Shown: positions 21,701 to 33,476 of the stretch, one piece after another
How the letters are laid out: every line of letters starts with the position of its first letter
How positions within the stretch are numbered: the stretch's first letter is position 1
The notes under the pieces: model-generated
What the model saw: the letters and a program-made list of their open reading frames with translations, nothing else
What the model was told of the DNA's origin: nothing
Databases searched by the model: none
Translations under genes and position numbers: made by a program
From: Uranotaenia lowii
Lineage: Eukaryota > Arthropoda > Insecta > Diptera > Culicidae
Assembly: GCF_029784155.1 (NCBI RefSeq)
Contig: NC_073692.1
Span: 23,088,444-23,152,443 of the forward strand
Reading direction: 5' to 3'
DNA length: 64,000 nucleotides

Positions 21701-24700
21701 TCATTTTTGTCATTTTTGTCATTTTTGTCATTTTTGTCATTTTTGTCATTTTTGTCATTTTTGTCATTTTTGTCATTTTTGTCATTTTTGTCATTTTTGT
21801 CATTTTTGTCATTTTTGTCATTTTTGTCATTTTTGTCATTTTTGTCATTTTTGTCATTTTTTGTCATTTTTGTCATTTTTGTCATTTTTGTCATTTTTGT
21901 CATTTTTGTCATTTTTGTCATTTTTGTCATTTTTGTCATTTTTGTCATTTTTGTCATTTTTGTCATTTTTGTCATTTTTGTCATTTTTGTCATTTTTGTC
22001 ATTTTTGTCATTTTTGTCATTTTTGTCATTTTTGTCATTTTTGTCATTTTTGTCATTTTTGTCATTTTTGTCATTTTTGTCATTTTTGTCATTTTTGTCA
22101 TTTTTGTCATTTTTGTCATTTTTGTCATTTTTGTCATTTTTGTCATTTTTGTCATTTTTGTCATTTTTGTCATTTTTGTCATTTTGTCATTTTTGTCATT
22201 TTTGTCATTTTTGTCATTTTTGTCATTTTTGTCATTTTGTCATTTTTGTCATTTTTGTCATTTTTGTCATTTTTGTCATTTTTGTCATTTTTGTCATTTT
22301 TGTCATTTTTGTCATTTTTGTCATTTTTGTCATTTTTGTCATTTTTGTCATTTTTGTCATTTTTGTCATTTTTGTCATTTTTGTCATTTTTGTCATTTTT
22401 GTCATTTTTGTCATTTTTGTCATTTTTGTCATTTTTGTCATTTTTGTCATTTTTGTCATTTTTGTCATTTTTGTCATTTTTGTCATTTTTGTCATTTTTG
22501 TCATTTTTGTCATTTTTGTCATTTTTGTCATTTTTGTCATTTTTGTCATTTTTGTCATTTTTGTCAGTTTTGTCATTTTTTGTAATTTTTGTCATTTTTT
22601 GTAATTTTTGTAATTTTGTATTTTTTGTAATTTTTGTCATTTTTGTCATTTTTGTCATTTTTGTCATTTTTGTCATTTTGGTTATTTTTGTCATTTTTGT
22701 CATTTTTTAAATTTTTTATTTTTGTCATTTTTGTCGTTTTTGTCATTTTGGTTATTTTTGTCATTTTTGTCATTTTTTAAATTTTTTATTTTTGTCATTT
22801 TTGTCGTTTTTGTCATTTTTGTCATTTTTGTCATTTTTGTCATTTTTGTCATTTTTGTCATTTTTGTCATTTTTGTCATTTTTGTCATTTTTGTCATTTT
22901 TGTCATTTTTGTCATTTTTGTCATTTTTGTCATTTTTGTCATTTTTGTCATTTTTGTCATTTTTGTCATTTTTGTCATTTTTGTCATTTTTGTCATTTTT
23001 GTCATTTTTGTCATTTTTGTCATTTTTGTCATTTTTGTCATTTTTGTCATTTTTGTCATTTTTGTCATTTTTGTCATTTTTGTCATTTTAGTCATTTTTG
23101 TCATTTTTGTCATCTTAGTCATTTTTGTCATTTTAGTCATTTTTGTCATTTTTGTCATTTTTGTCATTTTTGTCATTTTTGTCATTTTTGTCATTTTTAT
23201 CATTTTTGTCATTTTTGTCATTTTTGTCATTTTTGTCATTTTTGTCATTTTTGTCATTTTTGTCATTTTTGTCATTTTTGTCATTTTTGTCATTTTTGTC
23301 ATTTTTGTCATTTTTGTCATTTTTGTCATTTTTGTCATTTTTGTCATTTTTGTCATTTTTGTCATTTTTGTCATTTTTGTCATTTTTGTCATTTTTGTCA
23401 TTTTTGTCATTTTGTCATTTTTGTCATTTTTGTCATTTTTGTCATTTTTGTCATTTTTGTCATTTTTGTCATTTTGTCATTTTTGTCATTTTTGTCATTT
23501 TTGTCATTTTTGTCATTTTTGTCATTTTTGTCATTTTTGTCATTTTTGTCATTTTGTCATTTTGTCATTTTTTGTCATTTTGTCATTTTTGTCATTTTTG
23601 TCATTTTTGTCATTTTTGTCATTTTGTCATTTTTGTCATTTTTGTCATTTCTGTCATTTCTGTCATTTTTGTCATTTTTGTCATTTTTTGTCATTTTTGT
23701 CATTTTTGTCATTTTTGTCATTTTTGTCATTTTTGTCATTTTTGTCATTTTTTGTCATTTTTGTCATTTTTGTCATTTTTGTCATTTTTGTCATTTTTGT
23801 CATTTTTGTCATTTTTGTCATTTTTGTCATTTTTGTCATTTTTGTCATTTTTGTCATTTTTGTCATTTTTATCATTTTTGTCATTTTTGTCATTTTTATC
23901 ATTTTTGTCATTTTTGTCATTTTTGTCATTTTTGTCATTTTTGTCATTTTTGTCATTTTTGTCATTTTTGTCATTTTTGTCATTTTTGTCATTTTTGTCA
24001 TTTTTGTCATTTTTGTCATTTTTGTCATTTTTGTCATTTTTGTCATTTTTGTCATTTTTGTCATTTTTGTCATTTTTGTCATTTTTGTCATTTTGTCATT
24101 TTTGTCATTTTTGTCATTTTTGTCATTTTTGTCATTTTTGTCATTTTTGTCATTTTTGTCATTTTTGTCATTTTTGTCATTTTTGTCATTTTTGTCATTT
24201 TTGTCATTTTTGTCATTTTTGTCATTTTTGTCATTTTTGTCATTTTTGTCATTTTTGTCATTTTTGTCATTTTTGTCATTTTTGTCATTTTTGTCATTTT
24301 TGTCATTTTGTCATTTTTGTCATTTTTGTCATTTTTGTCATTTTTGTCATTTTTGTCATTTTTGTCATTTTTGTCATTTTTGTCATTTTTGTCATTTTTT
24401 GTCATTTTTGTCATTTTTGTCATTTTTGTCATTTTTGTCATTTTTGTCATTTTTGTCATTTTTGTCATTTTTGTCATTTTTGTCATTTTTGTCATTTTTG
24501 TCATTTTGTCATTTTTGTCATTTTTGTCATTTTTGTCATTTTTGTCATTTTGTCATTTTTGTCATTTTTGTCATTTTTGTCATTTTTGTCATTTTTGTCA
24601 TTTTTGTCATTTTTGTCATTTTTGTCATTTTTGTCATTTTTGTCATTTTTATCATTTTGTCATTTTTATCATTTTTGTCATTTTTGTCATTTTGTCATTT

Positions 24701-27343
24701 TTTGTCATTTTTGTCATTTTTGTCATTTTTGTCATTTTTGTCATTTTTGTCATTTTGTCATTTTTGTCATTTTTGTCATTTTTGTCATTTTTGTCATTTT
24801 TGTCATTTTTGTCATTTTTGTCATTTTTGTCATTTTTGTCATTTTTGTCATTTTTGTCATTTTTGTCATTTTTGTCATTTTTGTCATTTTTGTCATTTTT
24901 GTCATTTTTGTCATTTTTGTCATTTTTGTCATTTTTTGTCATTTTTGTCATTTTTGTCATTTTTGTCATTTTTGTCATTTTTGTCATTTTTGTCATTTTG
25001 TCATTTTTGTCATTTTGTCATTTTGTCATTTTTGTCATTTTTGTCATTTTTGTCATTTTTGTCATTTTTGTCATTTTTGTCATTTTTGTCATTTTTGTCA
25101 TTTTTGTCATTTTTGTCATTTTTGTCATTTTTGTCATTTTTGTCATTTTTGTCATTTTTGTCATTTTTGTCATTTTTGTCATTTTTGTCATTTTTGTCAT
25201 TTTTGTCATTTTTGTCATTTTGTCATTTTTGTCATTTTTGTCATTTTTGTCATTTTTGTCATTTTTGTCATTTTTGTCATTTTTGTCATTTTTGTCATTT
25301 TTGTCATTTTTGTCATTTTTGTCATTTTTGTCATTTTTGTCATTTTTGTCATTTTGTCATTTTTGTCATTTTTGTCATTTTTGTCATTTTTGTCATTTTT
25401 GTCATTTTTGTCATTTTTGTCATTTTGTCATTTTGTCATTTTTGTCATTTTTGTCATTTTTGTCATTTTTGTCATTTTTGTCATTTTTGTCATTTTTGTC
25501 ATTTTTGTCATTTTTGTCATTTTTGTCATTTTTGTCATTTTTGTCATTTTTGTCATTTTTGTCATTTTTGTCATTTTTGTCATTTTTGTCATTTTTGTCA
25601 TTTTTGTCATTTTTGTCATTTTTGTCATTTTTGTCATTTTTGTCATTTTTGTCATTTTTGTCATTTTTGTCATTTTTGTCATTTTTGTCATTTTTGTCAT
25701 TTTGTCATTTTTTGTCATTTTTGTCATTTTTGTCATTTTTGTCATTTTGTCATTTTTTGTCATTTTTGTCATTTTTGTCATTTTTGTCATTTTTGTCATT
25801 TTTGTCCATTTTTGTCATTTTTGTCATTTTTGTCATTTTTGTCATTTTTGTCATTTTTGTCATTTTTGTCATTTTTGTCATTTTTGTCATTTTTGTCATT
25901 TTTGTCATTTTTGTCATTTTTGTCATTTTTGTCATTTTTGTCATTTTGTCATTTTTGTCATTTTTGTCATTTTTGTCATTTTTGTCATTTTTGTCATTTT
26001 TGTCATTTTTGTCATTTTTGTCATTTTTGTCATTTTTGTCATTTTTGTCATTTTTGTCATTTTTGTCATTTTTGTCATTTTTGTCATTTTTGTCATTTTT
26101 GTCATTTTTGTCATTTTTGTCATTTTTGTCATTTTTGTCATTTTTGTCATTTTTGTCATTTTTGTCATTTTTATCATTTTTGTCATTTTTGTCATTTTTG
26201 TCATTTTTGTCATTTTTGTCATTTTTGTCATTTTTGTCATTTTTGTCATTTTTGTCATTTTTGTCATTTTTGTCATTTTTGTCATTTTTGTCATTTTTGT
26301 CATTTTTGTCATTTTTGTCATTTTTGTCATTTTTGTCATTTTTGTCATTTTTGTCATTTTTGTCATTTTTGTCATTTTTGTCATTTTGTCATTTTTGTCA
26401 TTTTTGTCATTTTTGTCATTTTTGTCATTTTTGTCATTTTTGTCATTTTTGTCATTTTTGTCATTTTTGTCATTTTTGTCATTTTTGTCATTTTTGTCAT
26501 TTTTGTCATTTTTGTCATTTTTGTCATTTTGTCATTTTTGTCATTTTTGTCATTTTTGTCATTTTTGTCATTTTTGTCATTTTTGTCATTTTTGTCATTT
26601 TTGTCATTTTTGTCATTTTTGTCATTTTTGTCATTTTTGTCATTTTTGTCATTTTTGTCATTTTTGTCATTTTTGTCATTTTTGTCATTTTTGTCATTTT
26701 TGTCATTTTTGTCATTTTTGTCATTTTTGTCATTTTTGTCATTTTTGTCATTTTTGTCATTTTTGTCATTTTTGTCATTTTTGTCATTTTTGTCATTTTT
26801 GTCATTTTTGTCATTTTTGTCATTTTTGTCATTTTTGTCATTTTTGTCATTTTTGTCATTTTTGTCATTTTTGTCATTTTTGTCATTTTTGTCATTTTTG
26901 TCATTTTTGTCATTTTTGTCATTTTGTCATTTTTGTCATTTTTGTCATTTTTGTCATTTTTGTCATTTTTGTCATTTTTGTCATTTTTGTCATTTTTGTC
27001 ATTTTGTCATTTTTGTCATTTTTGTCATTTTTGTCATTTTTGTCATTTTTGTCATTTTTGTCATTTTTGTCATTTTTGTCATTTTTGTCATTTTGTCATT
27101 TTTGTCATTTTTGTCATTTTGTCATTTTTGTCATTTTGTCATTTTTGTCATTTTTGTCATTTTTGTCATTTTTGTCATTTTTGTCATTTTTGTCATTTTT
27201 GTCATTTTTGTCATTTTTGTCATTTTTGTCATTTTTGTCATTTTTGTCATTTTTGTCATTTTTGTCATTTTTGTCATTTTTGTCATTTTTGTCATTTTGT
27301 CATTTTTGTCATTTTTGTCATTTTTGTCATTTTTGTCATTTTA
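18717..27343 (+). repeat. 9-bp megasatellite array 2, (TTTTGTCAT)n, ends in the assembly gap
   Basis: About 950 units of TTTTGTCAT (equivalently TTTTTGTCA), differing from the array 1 unit at one base. Unlike array 1, it contains scattered 8-bp units (one T fewer) and some 10-bp units (one T more) every 50-150 bp, which shift the frame, so the long plus-strand frames alternate among FVI, CHF and LSF repeats. Minor variants include TTTTTATCA and TTTTAGTCA units at 23089-23133 and a disturbed zone at 22565-22810 with TTTTGTAAT units. The array runs directly into the N gap, so its true length is unknown. Confidence 0.95.
22671..22810 (+). repeat. Exact tandem duplication of a 70-bp segment in array 2
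   Basis: The segment containing TTTTGGTTATTTTTG, a TTTTTTAAATTTTTT interruption and a TTGTCGTTTT unit occurs at 22671-22740 and again at 22741-22810. Seventy is not a multiple of 9 because the interruption breaks the period. It marks a recent slippage or unequal-exchange event at the most irregular point of the array. Confidence 0.85.
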
Positions 27344-27843
27344 NNNNNNNNNNNNNNNNNNNNNNNNNNNNNNNNNNNNNNNNNNNNNNNNNNNNNNNNN
27401 NNNNNNNNNNNNNNNNNNNNNNNNNNNNNNNNNNNNNNNNNNNNNNNNNNNNNNNNNNNNNNNNNNNNNNNNNNNNNNNNNNNNNNNNNNNNNNNNNNNN
27501 NNNNNNNNNNNNNNNNNNNNNNNNNNNNNNNNNNNNNNNNNNNNNNNNNNNNNNNNNNNNNNNNNNNNNNNNNNNNNNNNNNNNNNNNNNNNNNNNNNNN
27601 NNNNNNNNNNNNNNNNNNNNNNNNNNNNNNNNNNNNNNNNNNNNNNNNNNNNNNNNNNNNNNNNNNNNNNNNNNNNNNNNNNNNNNNNNNNNNNNNNNNN
27701 NNNNNNNNNNNNNNNNNNNNNNNNNNNNNNNNNNNNNNNNNNNNNNNNNNNNNNNNNNNNNNNNNNNNNNNNNNNNNNNNNNNNNNNNNNNNNNNNNNNN
27801 NNNNNNNNNNNNNNNNNNNNNNNNNNNNNNNNNNNNNNNNNNN
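27344..27843. other. Assembly gap of 500 N
   Basis: Exactly 500 undetermined bases follow the last units of array 2. A round number suggests a placeholder rather than a measured size. Confidence 0.95.
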
Positions 27844-27844
27844 T

Positions 27845-27873
27845 CGCATCGAGGGTGTGAAAACCTCGATGCG
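27845..27873. repeat. Perfect 10-bp hairpin immediately after the gap
   Basis: CGCATCGAGG (27845-27854) is followed by a 9-nt loop GTGTGAAAA and the exact inverse complement CCTCGATGCG (27864-27873). It is unusually GC-rich for its surroundings and starts one base after the gap. Confidence 0.8.
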
Positions 27874-28502
27874 GACTCACGTGGAATGCTTAATCAGTGA
27901 TTAGAAGAAAGCAGAACAGGTGTACGTTACTTTTCACCGTGGCGCCGTGTTGATTCCAGAGATTAGCTATGGAATGAGTTTAAAAATTTCAATGAAAACA
28001 GTTTCGAAAACCTACAACACCATTTTTGTGAATTTTATTTTTGTTTTAGAAAAAAAAAGTTTGAAATCACATGTTCAAAAACGTTTTCGACACATTCTAA
28101 CCCTTCTTGGTCGGGAAATAAGATCAAAACCAGCTGAACTAATTGGAATGAACGTCGTTAAATTGTCAGCGCCAAACTGGAAAAGTTTTCTTATTACGAC
28201 CTGGAGAGTTCTGTTTCAATTTAACACCCGCCTACATATGAAACAGAGTCGGAGACTTGAAAAGTGATGAAATTTCTTTGCAAAGGTCTGTTTTTAAAAG
28301 TCTTAATCCGATAAACAAAACGCTTTAAAATTCTGCTTTTTGGAGTTTGGTTGAACATCTGCTGCAAAGAAATTCCCGGGAATCGATCATTTTCGAGAAT
28401 TCCTAAACGATTGAAAAATCCCTGAAATTCTGTAATCCAAAAAATAGAGCCAAACATGCTACTGACACTATACCTAGACACAAATCTACATAAACTGTAC
28501 AT
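27874..28502. other. Spacer between gap and inverted array, no gene recognised
   Basis: Frames at 27920-28267 (plus) and 28221-28526 (minus) are open for about 100 codons but have no recognisable domain and atypical composition. They are not called as genes. Confidence 0.4.
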
Positions 28503-28652
28503 TAGACTAAGCCGATTTGGGGTCATATTAATATTCCTCGAACTATGGGGTCTAAAAAGCTTTGTATTGGTTTAAAAGTCACCCATAATTTATTGCAATT
28601 GAAAATTTTATACTGAACATTATTTTTCTTTCATCTGTGGAACCAAGCCTAA
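28503..28652 (+). mobile_element. Left-end fragment of the TAGACTGAG foldback family
   Basis: Begins TAGACTAAGCCGATTTGG and follows the left arm of the 15704-16521 element for about 150 bp with clear divergence and an internal deletion, ending near TGTGGAACCAAGCC. It lies just before the inverted array and is older than the full copy judging by divergence. Confidence 0.65.
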
Positions 28653-28689
28653 ATAAAACAAATAAGACTGAATTTTAAAAAACCTTAAA

Positions 28690-30169
28690 AATGACAAAAA
28701 TGACAAAAATGACAAAAATGACAAAAATGACAAAAATGACAAAACTGACAAAAATGACAAAAATGACAAAAATGACAAAAATGACAAAAATGACAAAAAT
28801 GACAAAAATGACAAAAATGACAAAAATGACAAAAATGACAAAAATGACAAAAATGACAAAAATGACAAAAATGACAAAAATGACAAAAATGACAAAAATG
28901 ACAAAAATGACAAAAATGACAAAAATGACAAAAATGACAAAAATGACAAAAATGACAAAAATGACAAAAATGACAAAAATGACAAAAATGACAAAAATGA
29001 CAAAAATGACAAAAATGACAAAAATGACAAAAATGACAAAAATGACAAAAATGACAAAAATGACAAAAATGACAAAAATGACAAAAACGACAAAAATGAC
29101 AAAAATGACAAAAATGACAAAAATGACAAAAATGACAAAAATGACAAAAATGACAAAAATGACAAAAATGACAAAAATGACAAAAATGACAAAAATGACA
29201 AAAATGACAAAAATGACAAAAATGACAAAAATGACAAAAATGACAAAAATGACAAAAATGACAAAAATGACAAAAATGACAAAAATGACAAAAATGACAA
29301 AAATGACAAAAATGACAAAAATGACAAAAATGACAAAAATGACAAAAATGACAAAAATGACAAAAATGACAAAAATGACAAAAATGACAAAAATGACAAA
29401 AATGACAAAAATGACAAAAATGACAAAAATGACAAAAATGACAAAAATGACAAAAATGACAAAAATGACAAAAATGACAAAAATGACAAAAATGACAAAA
29501 ATGACAAAAATGACAAAAATGACAAAAATGACAAAAATGACAAAAATGACAAAAATGACAAAAATGACAAAAATGACAAAAATGACAAAAATGACAAAAA
29601 TGACAAAAATGACAAAAATGACAAAAATGACAAAAATGACAAAAATGACAAAAATGACAAAAATGACAAAAATGACAAAAATGACAAAAATGACAAAAAT
29701 GACAAAAATGACAAAAATGACAAAAATGACAAAAATGACAAAAATGACAAAAATGACAAAAATGACAAAAATGACAAAAATGACAAAAATGACAAAAATG
29801 ACAAAAATGACAAAAATGACAAAAATGACAAAAATGACAAAAATGACAAAAATGACAAAAATGACAAAAATGACAAAAATGACAAAAATGACAAAAATGA
29901 CAAAAATGACAAAAATGACAAAAATGACAAAAATGACAAAAATGACAAAAATGACAAAAATGACAAAAATGACAAAAATGACAAAAATGACAAAAATGAC
30001 AAAAATGACAAAAATGACAAAAATGACAAAAATGACAAAAATGACAAAAATGACAAAAATGACAAAAATGACAAAAATGACAAAAATGACAAAAATGACA
30101 AAAATGACAAAAATGACAAAAATGACAAAAATGACAAAAATGACAAAAATGACAAAATTGACAAAAATT
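28690..30169 (-). repeat. 9-bp megasatellite array 3, (ATGACAAAA)n, inverse of array 2
   Basis: About 164 units of ATGACAAAA, the reverse complement of TTTTGTCAT, with almost no variants and no length changes for 1.48 kb. The plus strand carries an uninterrupted Met-Thr-Lys frame (28691-30181), which is a by-product of the period. Orientation is opposite to array 2, 1.35 kb away across the gap, so together they form a potential giant hairpin. Confidence 0.95.
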
Positions 30170-31680
30170 AAAAAAAATTAAAAAAATTAAAAAAATTACA
30201 AAAATTACAAAAATTAAAAAAATTAAAAAAATTAAAAAAATTACAAAAATAACAAAAATTACAAAAATTACAAAAATTACAAAAATTACAAAAATTACAA
30301 AAATTACAAAAATTACAAAAATTACAAAAATTACAAAAATTACAAAAATTACAAAAATTACAAAGATAACAAAAATTACAAAAATTACAAAAATTACAAA
30401 GATAACAAAAATTACAAAAGTTACAAAAATCACAAAAATAACAAAAATTACAAAAAATTACAAAAATTACAAAAATTACAAAAATTACAAATATTACAAA
30501 AATTACAAAAATTACAAAAATTACAAAAATTACAAAAATTACAAAAATGACAAAAATTACAAAAATTACAAAAATTACAAAAATTACAAAAATTACAAAA
30601 ATTACAAAAATTACAAAAATTACAAAAATGACAAAAATTACAAAAATTACAAAAATTACAAAAATTACAAAAATTACAAAAATTACAAAAATGACAAAAA
30701 TTACAAAAATTACAAAAATTACAAAAATTACAAAAATTACAAAAATTACAAAAATTACAAAAATTACAAAAATTACAAAAATTACAAAAATTACAAAAAT
30801 TACAAAAATTAAAAAAAATACAAAAATTACAAAAATTATAAAAATTACAAAAATCACAAAAATGACAAAAATGACAAAAATGACAAAAATGACAAAAATG
30901 ACAAAAATGACAAAAATGACAAAAATGACAAAAATGACAAAAATGACAAAAATGACAAAAATGACAAAAATGACAAAAATGACAAAAATTACAAAAATTA
31001 CAAAAATTACAAAAATTACAAAATTACAAAAATTACAAAAATTACAAAAATTACAAAAATTACAAAAATTACAAAAATTACAAAAATTACAAAAATTACA
31101 AAAATTACAAAAATTACAAAAATGACAAAAATGACAAAAATTACAAAAATTACAAAAATTACAAAAATTACAAAAATTACAAAAATTACAAAAATTACAA
31201 AAATTACAAAAATTACAAAAATTACAAAAATTACAAAAATTACAAAAATTACAAAAATTACAAAAATTACAAAAATTACAAAAATTACAAAAATTACAAA
31301 AATTACAAAAATTACAAAAATGACAAAAATTACAAAAATTACAAAAATTAAAAAAAATACAAAAATTACAAAAATTATAAAAATTACAAAAATCACAAAA
31401 ATTACAAAAATTACAAAAATTACAAAAATTACAAAAATTACAAAAATTACAAAAATTACAAAAATTACAAAAACTACAAAAATTACAAAAATTACAAAAA
31501 TTACAAAAATTACAAAAATTACAAAAATTACAAAAATTACATAAATTACAAAAATTACAAAAATTACAAAAATTAAAAATTACAAAAATTACAAAAATTA
31601 CAAAAATTACAAAAATTACAAAAATTACAAAAATTACAAAAATTACAAAAATTACAAAAATGACAAAAATTATACAAATG
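30170..31680 (-). repeat. 9-bp array 4, (ATTACAAAA)n with a block of ATGACAAAA
   Basis: Array 3 passes through a short AAAAATTAAA transition into units of ATTACAAAA (reverse complement TTTTGTAAT), one base different from array 3. A pure block of 14 ATGACAAAA units returns at 30860-30986. A marker string (an A8 run, then ATTATAAAA, then AATCACAAAA) occurs twice, at 30811-30857 and 31350-31396, showing an approximately 539-bp block duplication. The array ends at ATACAAATGACAAAAACTGC. Confidence 0.93.
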
Positions 31681-31845
31681 ACAAAAACTGCAAAGGGATT
31701 CAAAATAAAGCATCTAAGCATTTTGATTCAATCTTAAAACCTATTCTATTTGAGCTAATTTTTTTTATTTTTCAGCTGTTCTTATTTCACAGCTCTGTTG
31801 CAAGCATGTTCAAACCATGAATTCACAGAAAAACTACTTGGTGTG

Positions 31846-33022
31846 CAGTGTTCGGCACAAAAGCGCTAATCATCTATTCGCTAGTTAGTCCGCTAACTTT
31901 TTGTTAGCGGTTTAATTTTGCCGCTAAGTTTGGATTGATTTAGCGAATTGAAAAGTTCCCCTATTTTTTGATTCCGCTTATTGAAGATCGCTAACTGCCA
32001 TATATTTGTATCAATCTCTCAAATTCTTAGTGATAGAATAAACTTTTTTTCATTAATCAAGTCAAAGTGACATTGTGCATCATTCTGATTGTTTAATTGG
32101 ATTCATTGGAGGAATGCGTACTAGAGTTAGAGAAAAAATGTATTTAGTGTCATTTCTCTCTTTAAGCACCTGTTTTAGCAAATTTTACGGAATAAGATAA
32201 CTATAAAAGGTGTTAAACAATATAAAACTATTTTCAACATCTCTTTATCAGCATTTCTTTTCAAGTAGTTGAGCAATTTACTTTCACAATACAGTTTTTT
32301 GTAAGATTTTACAGATCAGTTCATATAGAAATAAGATAAAATCACTATTGTAGCCTTCGTTTTAAGTACAAATAGAAATTGTATAAATGTTCACGTTTGA
32401 CAATGCTTCTGCAAATTTGAAAAAGGGGAAAGCAGGTTAAAGATTTTAAATGAGGATTATGTAAAATAATGTCAAAACAAAAAAAAAATGAATGGCACAA
32501 AAAATTATCTACAACAAAATTGCATCTACTTTGCACAAAACCAATAAATCGAGAAAATTTTTATCCAAAATTTAAATTAAAAAAAAAAAGAGATATATCG
32601 CTCCCATTTTTCACATTCTGTTCTTTTGCTCTTTCTTTAATTGTTCGAAAATCGTTTGTTTTAATTTATAGAACACAGAGACTCGTTAAAACTCCTACCT
32701 TTGACAGTTTTGGTTTTGTTCATATTATTTTATGAAAATATGATCAAACTTATTTTAAATTAAATACTTGAAACTTCATTAATTCCCCCTTGGGGAGTTG
32801 GATAAATCGAAAGGGGGAAGTGCGTTACTACAGAAAAATTTGATATTTGTTCCGGCCTTAATGTTGGTAAATAAACAGTTAGCGATTAGCGATTAGCGGT
32901 TTAAGCTTAAAGCGATAACTTTTTTAGCACATTTAGCGTATTTATTTAGCGATCGCTAACTTTGTATGAGTTAGCGATTTGATTAGCGGCGCTAATTTTT
33001 CAGTTAGCGATGCCGAACACTG
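31846..33022. mobile_element. Non-autonomous hAT-like element rich in TTAGCG words
   Basis: Both ends read CAGTGTTCGGCA in inverted orientation and are flanked by an 8-bp duplication with one mismatch (TTGGTGTG at 31838-31845, TTGGTGAG at 33023-33030). The terminal 130 bp on each side contain many GCTAA/TTAGCG words, a likely array of transposase-binding subterminal repeats. The 900-bp interior is AT-rich with no transposase. A fragment of the same family lies at 59817-59960. Confidence 0.88.
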
Positions 33023-33030
33023 TTGGTGAG

Positions 33031-33306
33031 TGGTGATGTGATTTTTTTCAAGCCCCCTTAAACTTTAATTGCAATTCGGGAAAATGTCGGAATCATTTTG
33101 AAAATCACTAATCTTTATGAAATTCTTAAACATGTAGAACAGTACCATATCTGTCTGCAATTTTTTGCAAAATAAAAAACGAACGTTTCTTTTAACCCAA
33201 CTTACAACCAAAATTTGTGATAAATCACTGTCGCTCTTCAGAGAATCCTTAAAATGCTTGTCAACAGCTTTGCTTTCATCTTTCGTTAAACTTGTTCAAA
33301 CGCCCA
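33031..33306. other. Short spacer between hAT-like and piggyBac-like elements
   Basis: No feature recognised. Confidence 0.5.
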
Positions 33307-33476
33307 TTAACACTAGAAGGACCGGCAAATTGAATATACCTATTCGGACCGTGACCAGTCAAAATGACTGGTAAAGGGAAAATTCTTTATATCACAATAT
33401 TTTTAACTTTTTTCTTTTGACATTATTTTGTTATTTATTCGGTAACATTTTTGTTATAAAATGGAAATATTTTTTC

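Noticed and set aside
18695..27904. Frames of 1,200-1,700 codons over array 2, some crossing the N gap
   Set aside because: Repeat artefacts whose tripeptide changes at every 8- or 10-bp unit; the gap is translated as unknown residues.
27920..28526. Frames of about 100-115 codons after the gap
   Set aside because: No recognisable family, odd composition, and one overlaps the foldback fragment border.
8391..31680. CRISPR-like array
   Set aside because: Units are contiguous with no spacers, 9 bp long, and the sequence is eukaryotic.
28620..31721. Met-Thr-Lys and Cys-His-Phe repeat frames in arrays 3 and 4
   Set aside because: Same artefact; no non-repeat protein sequence, promoter or splice signal attached.
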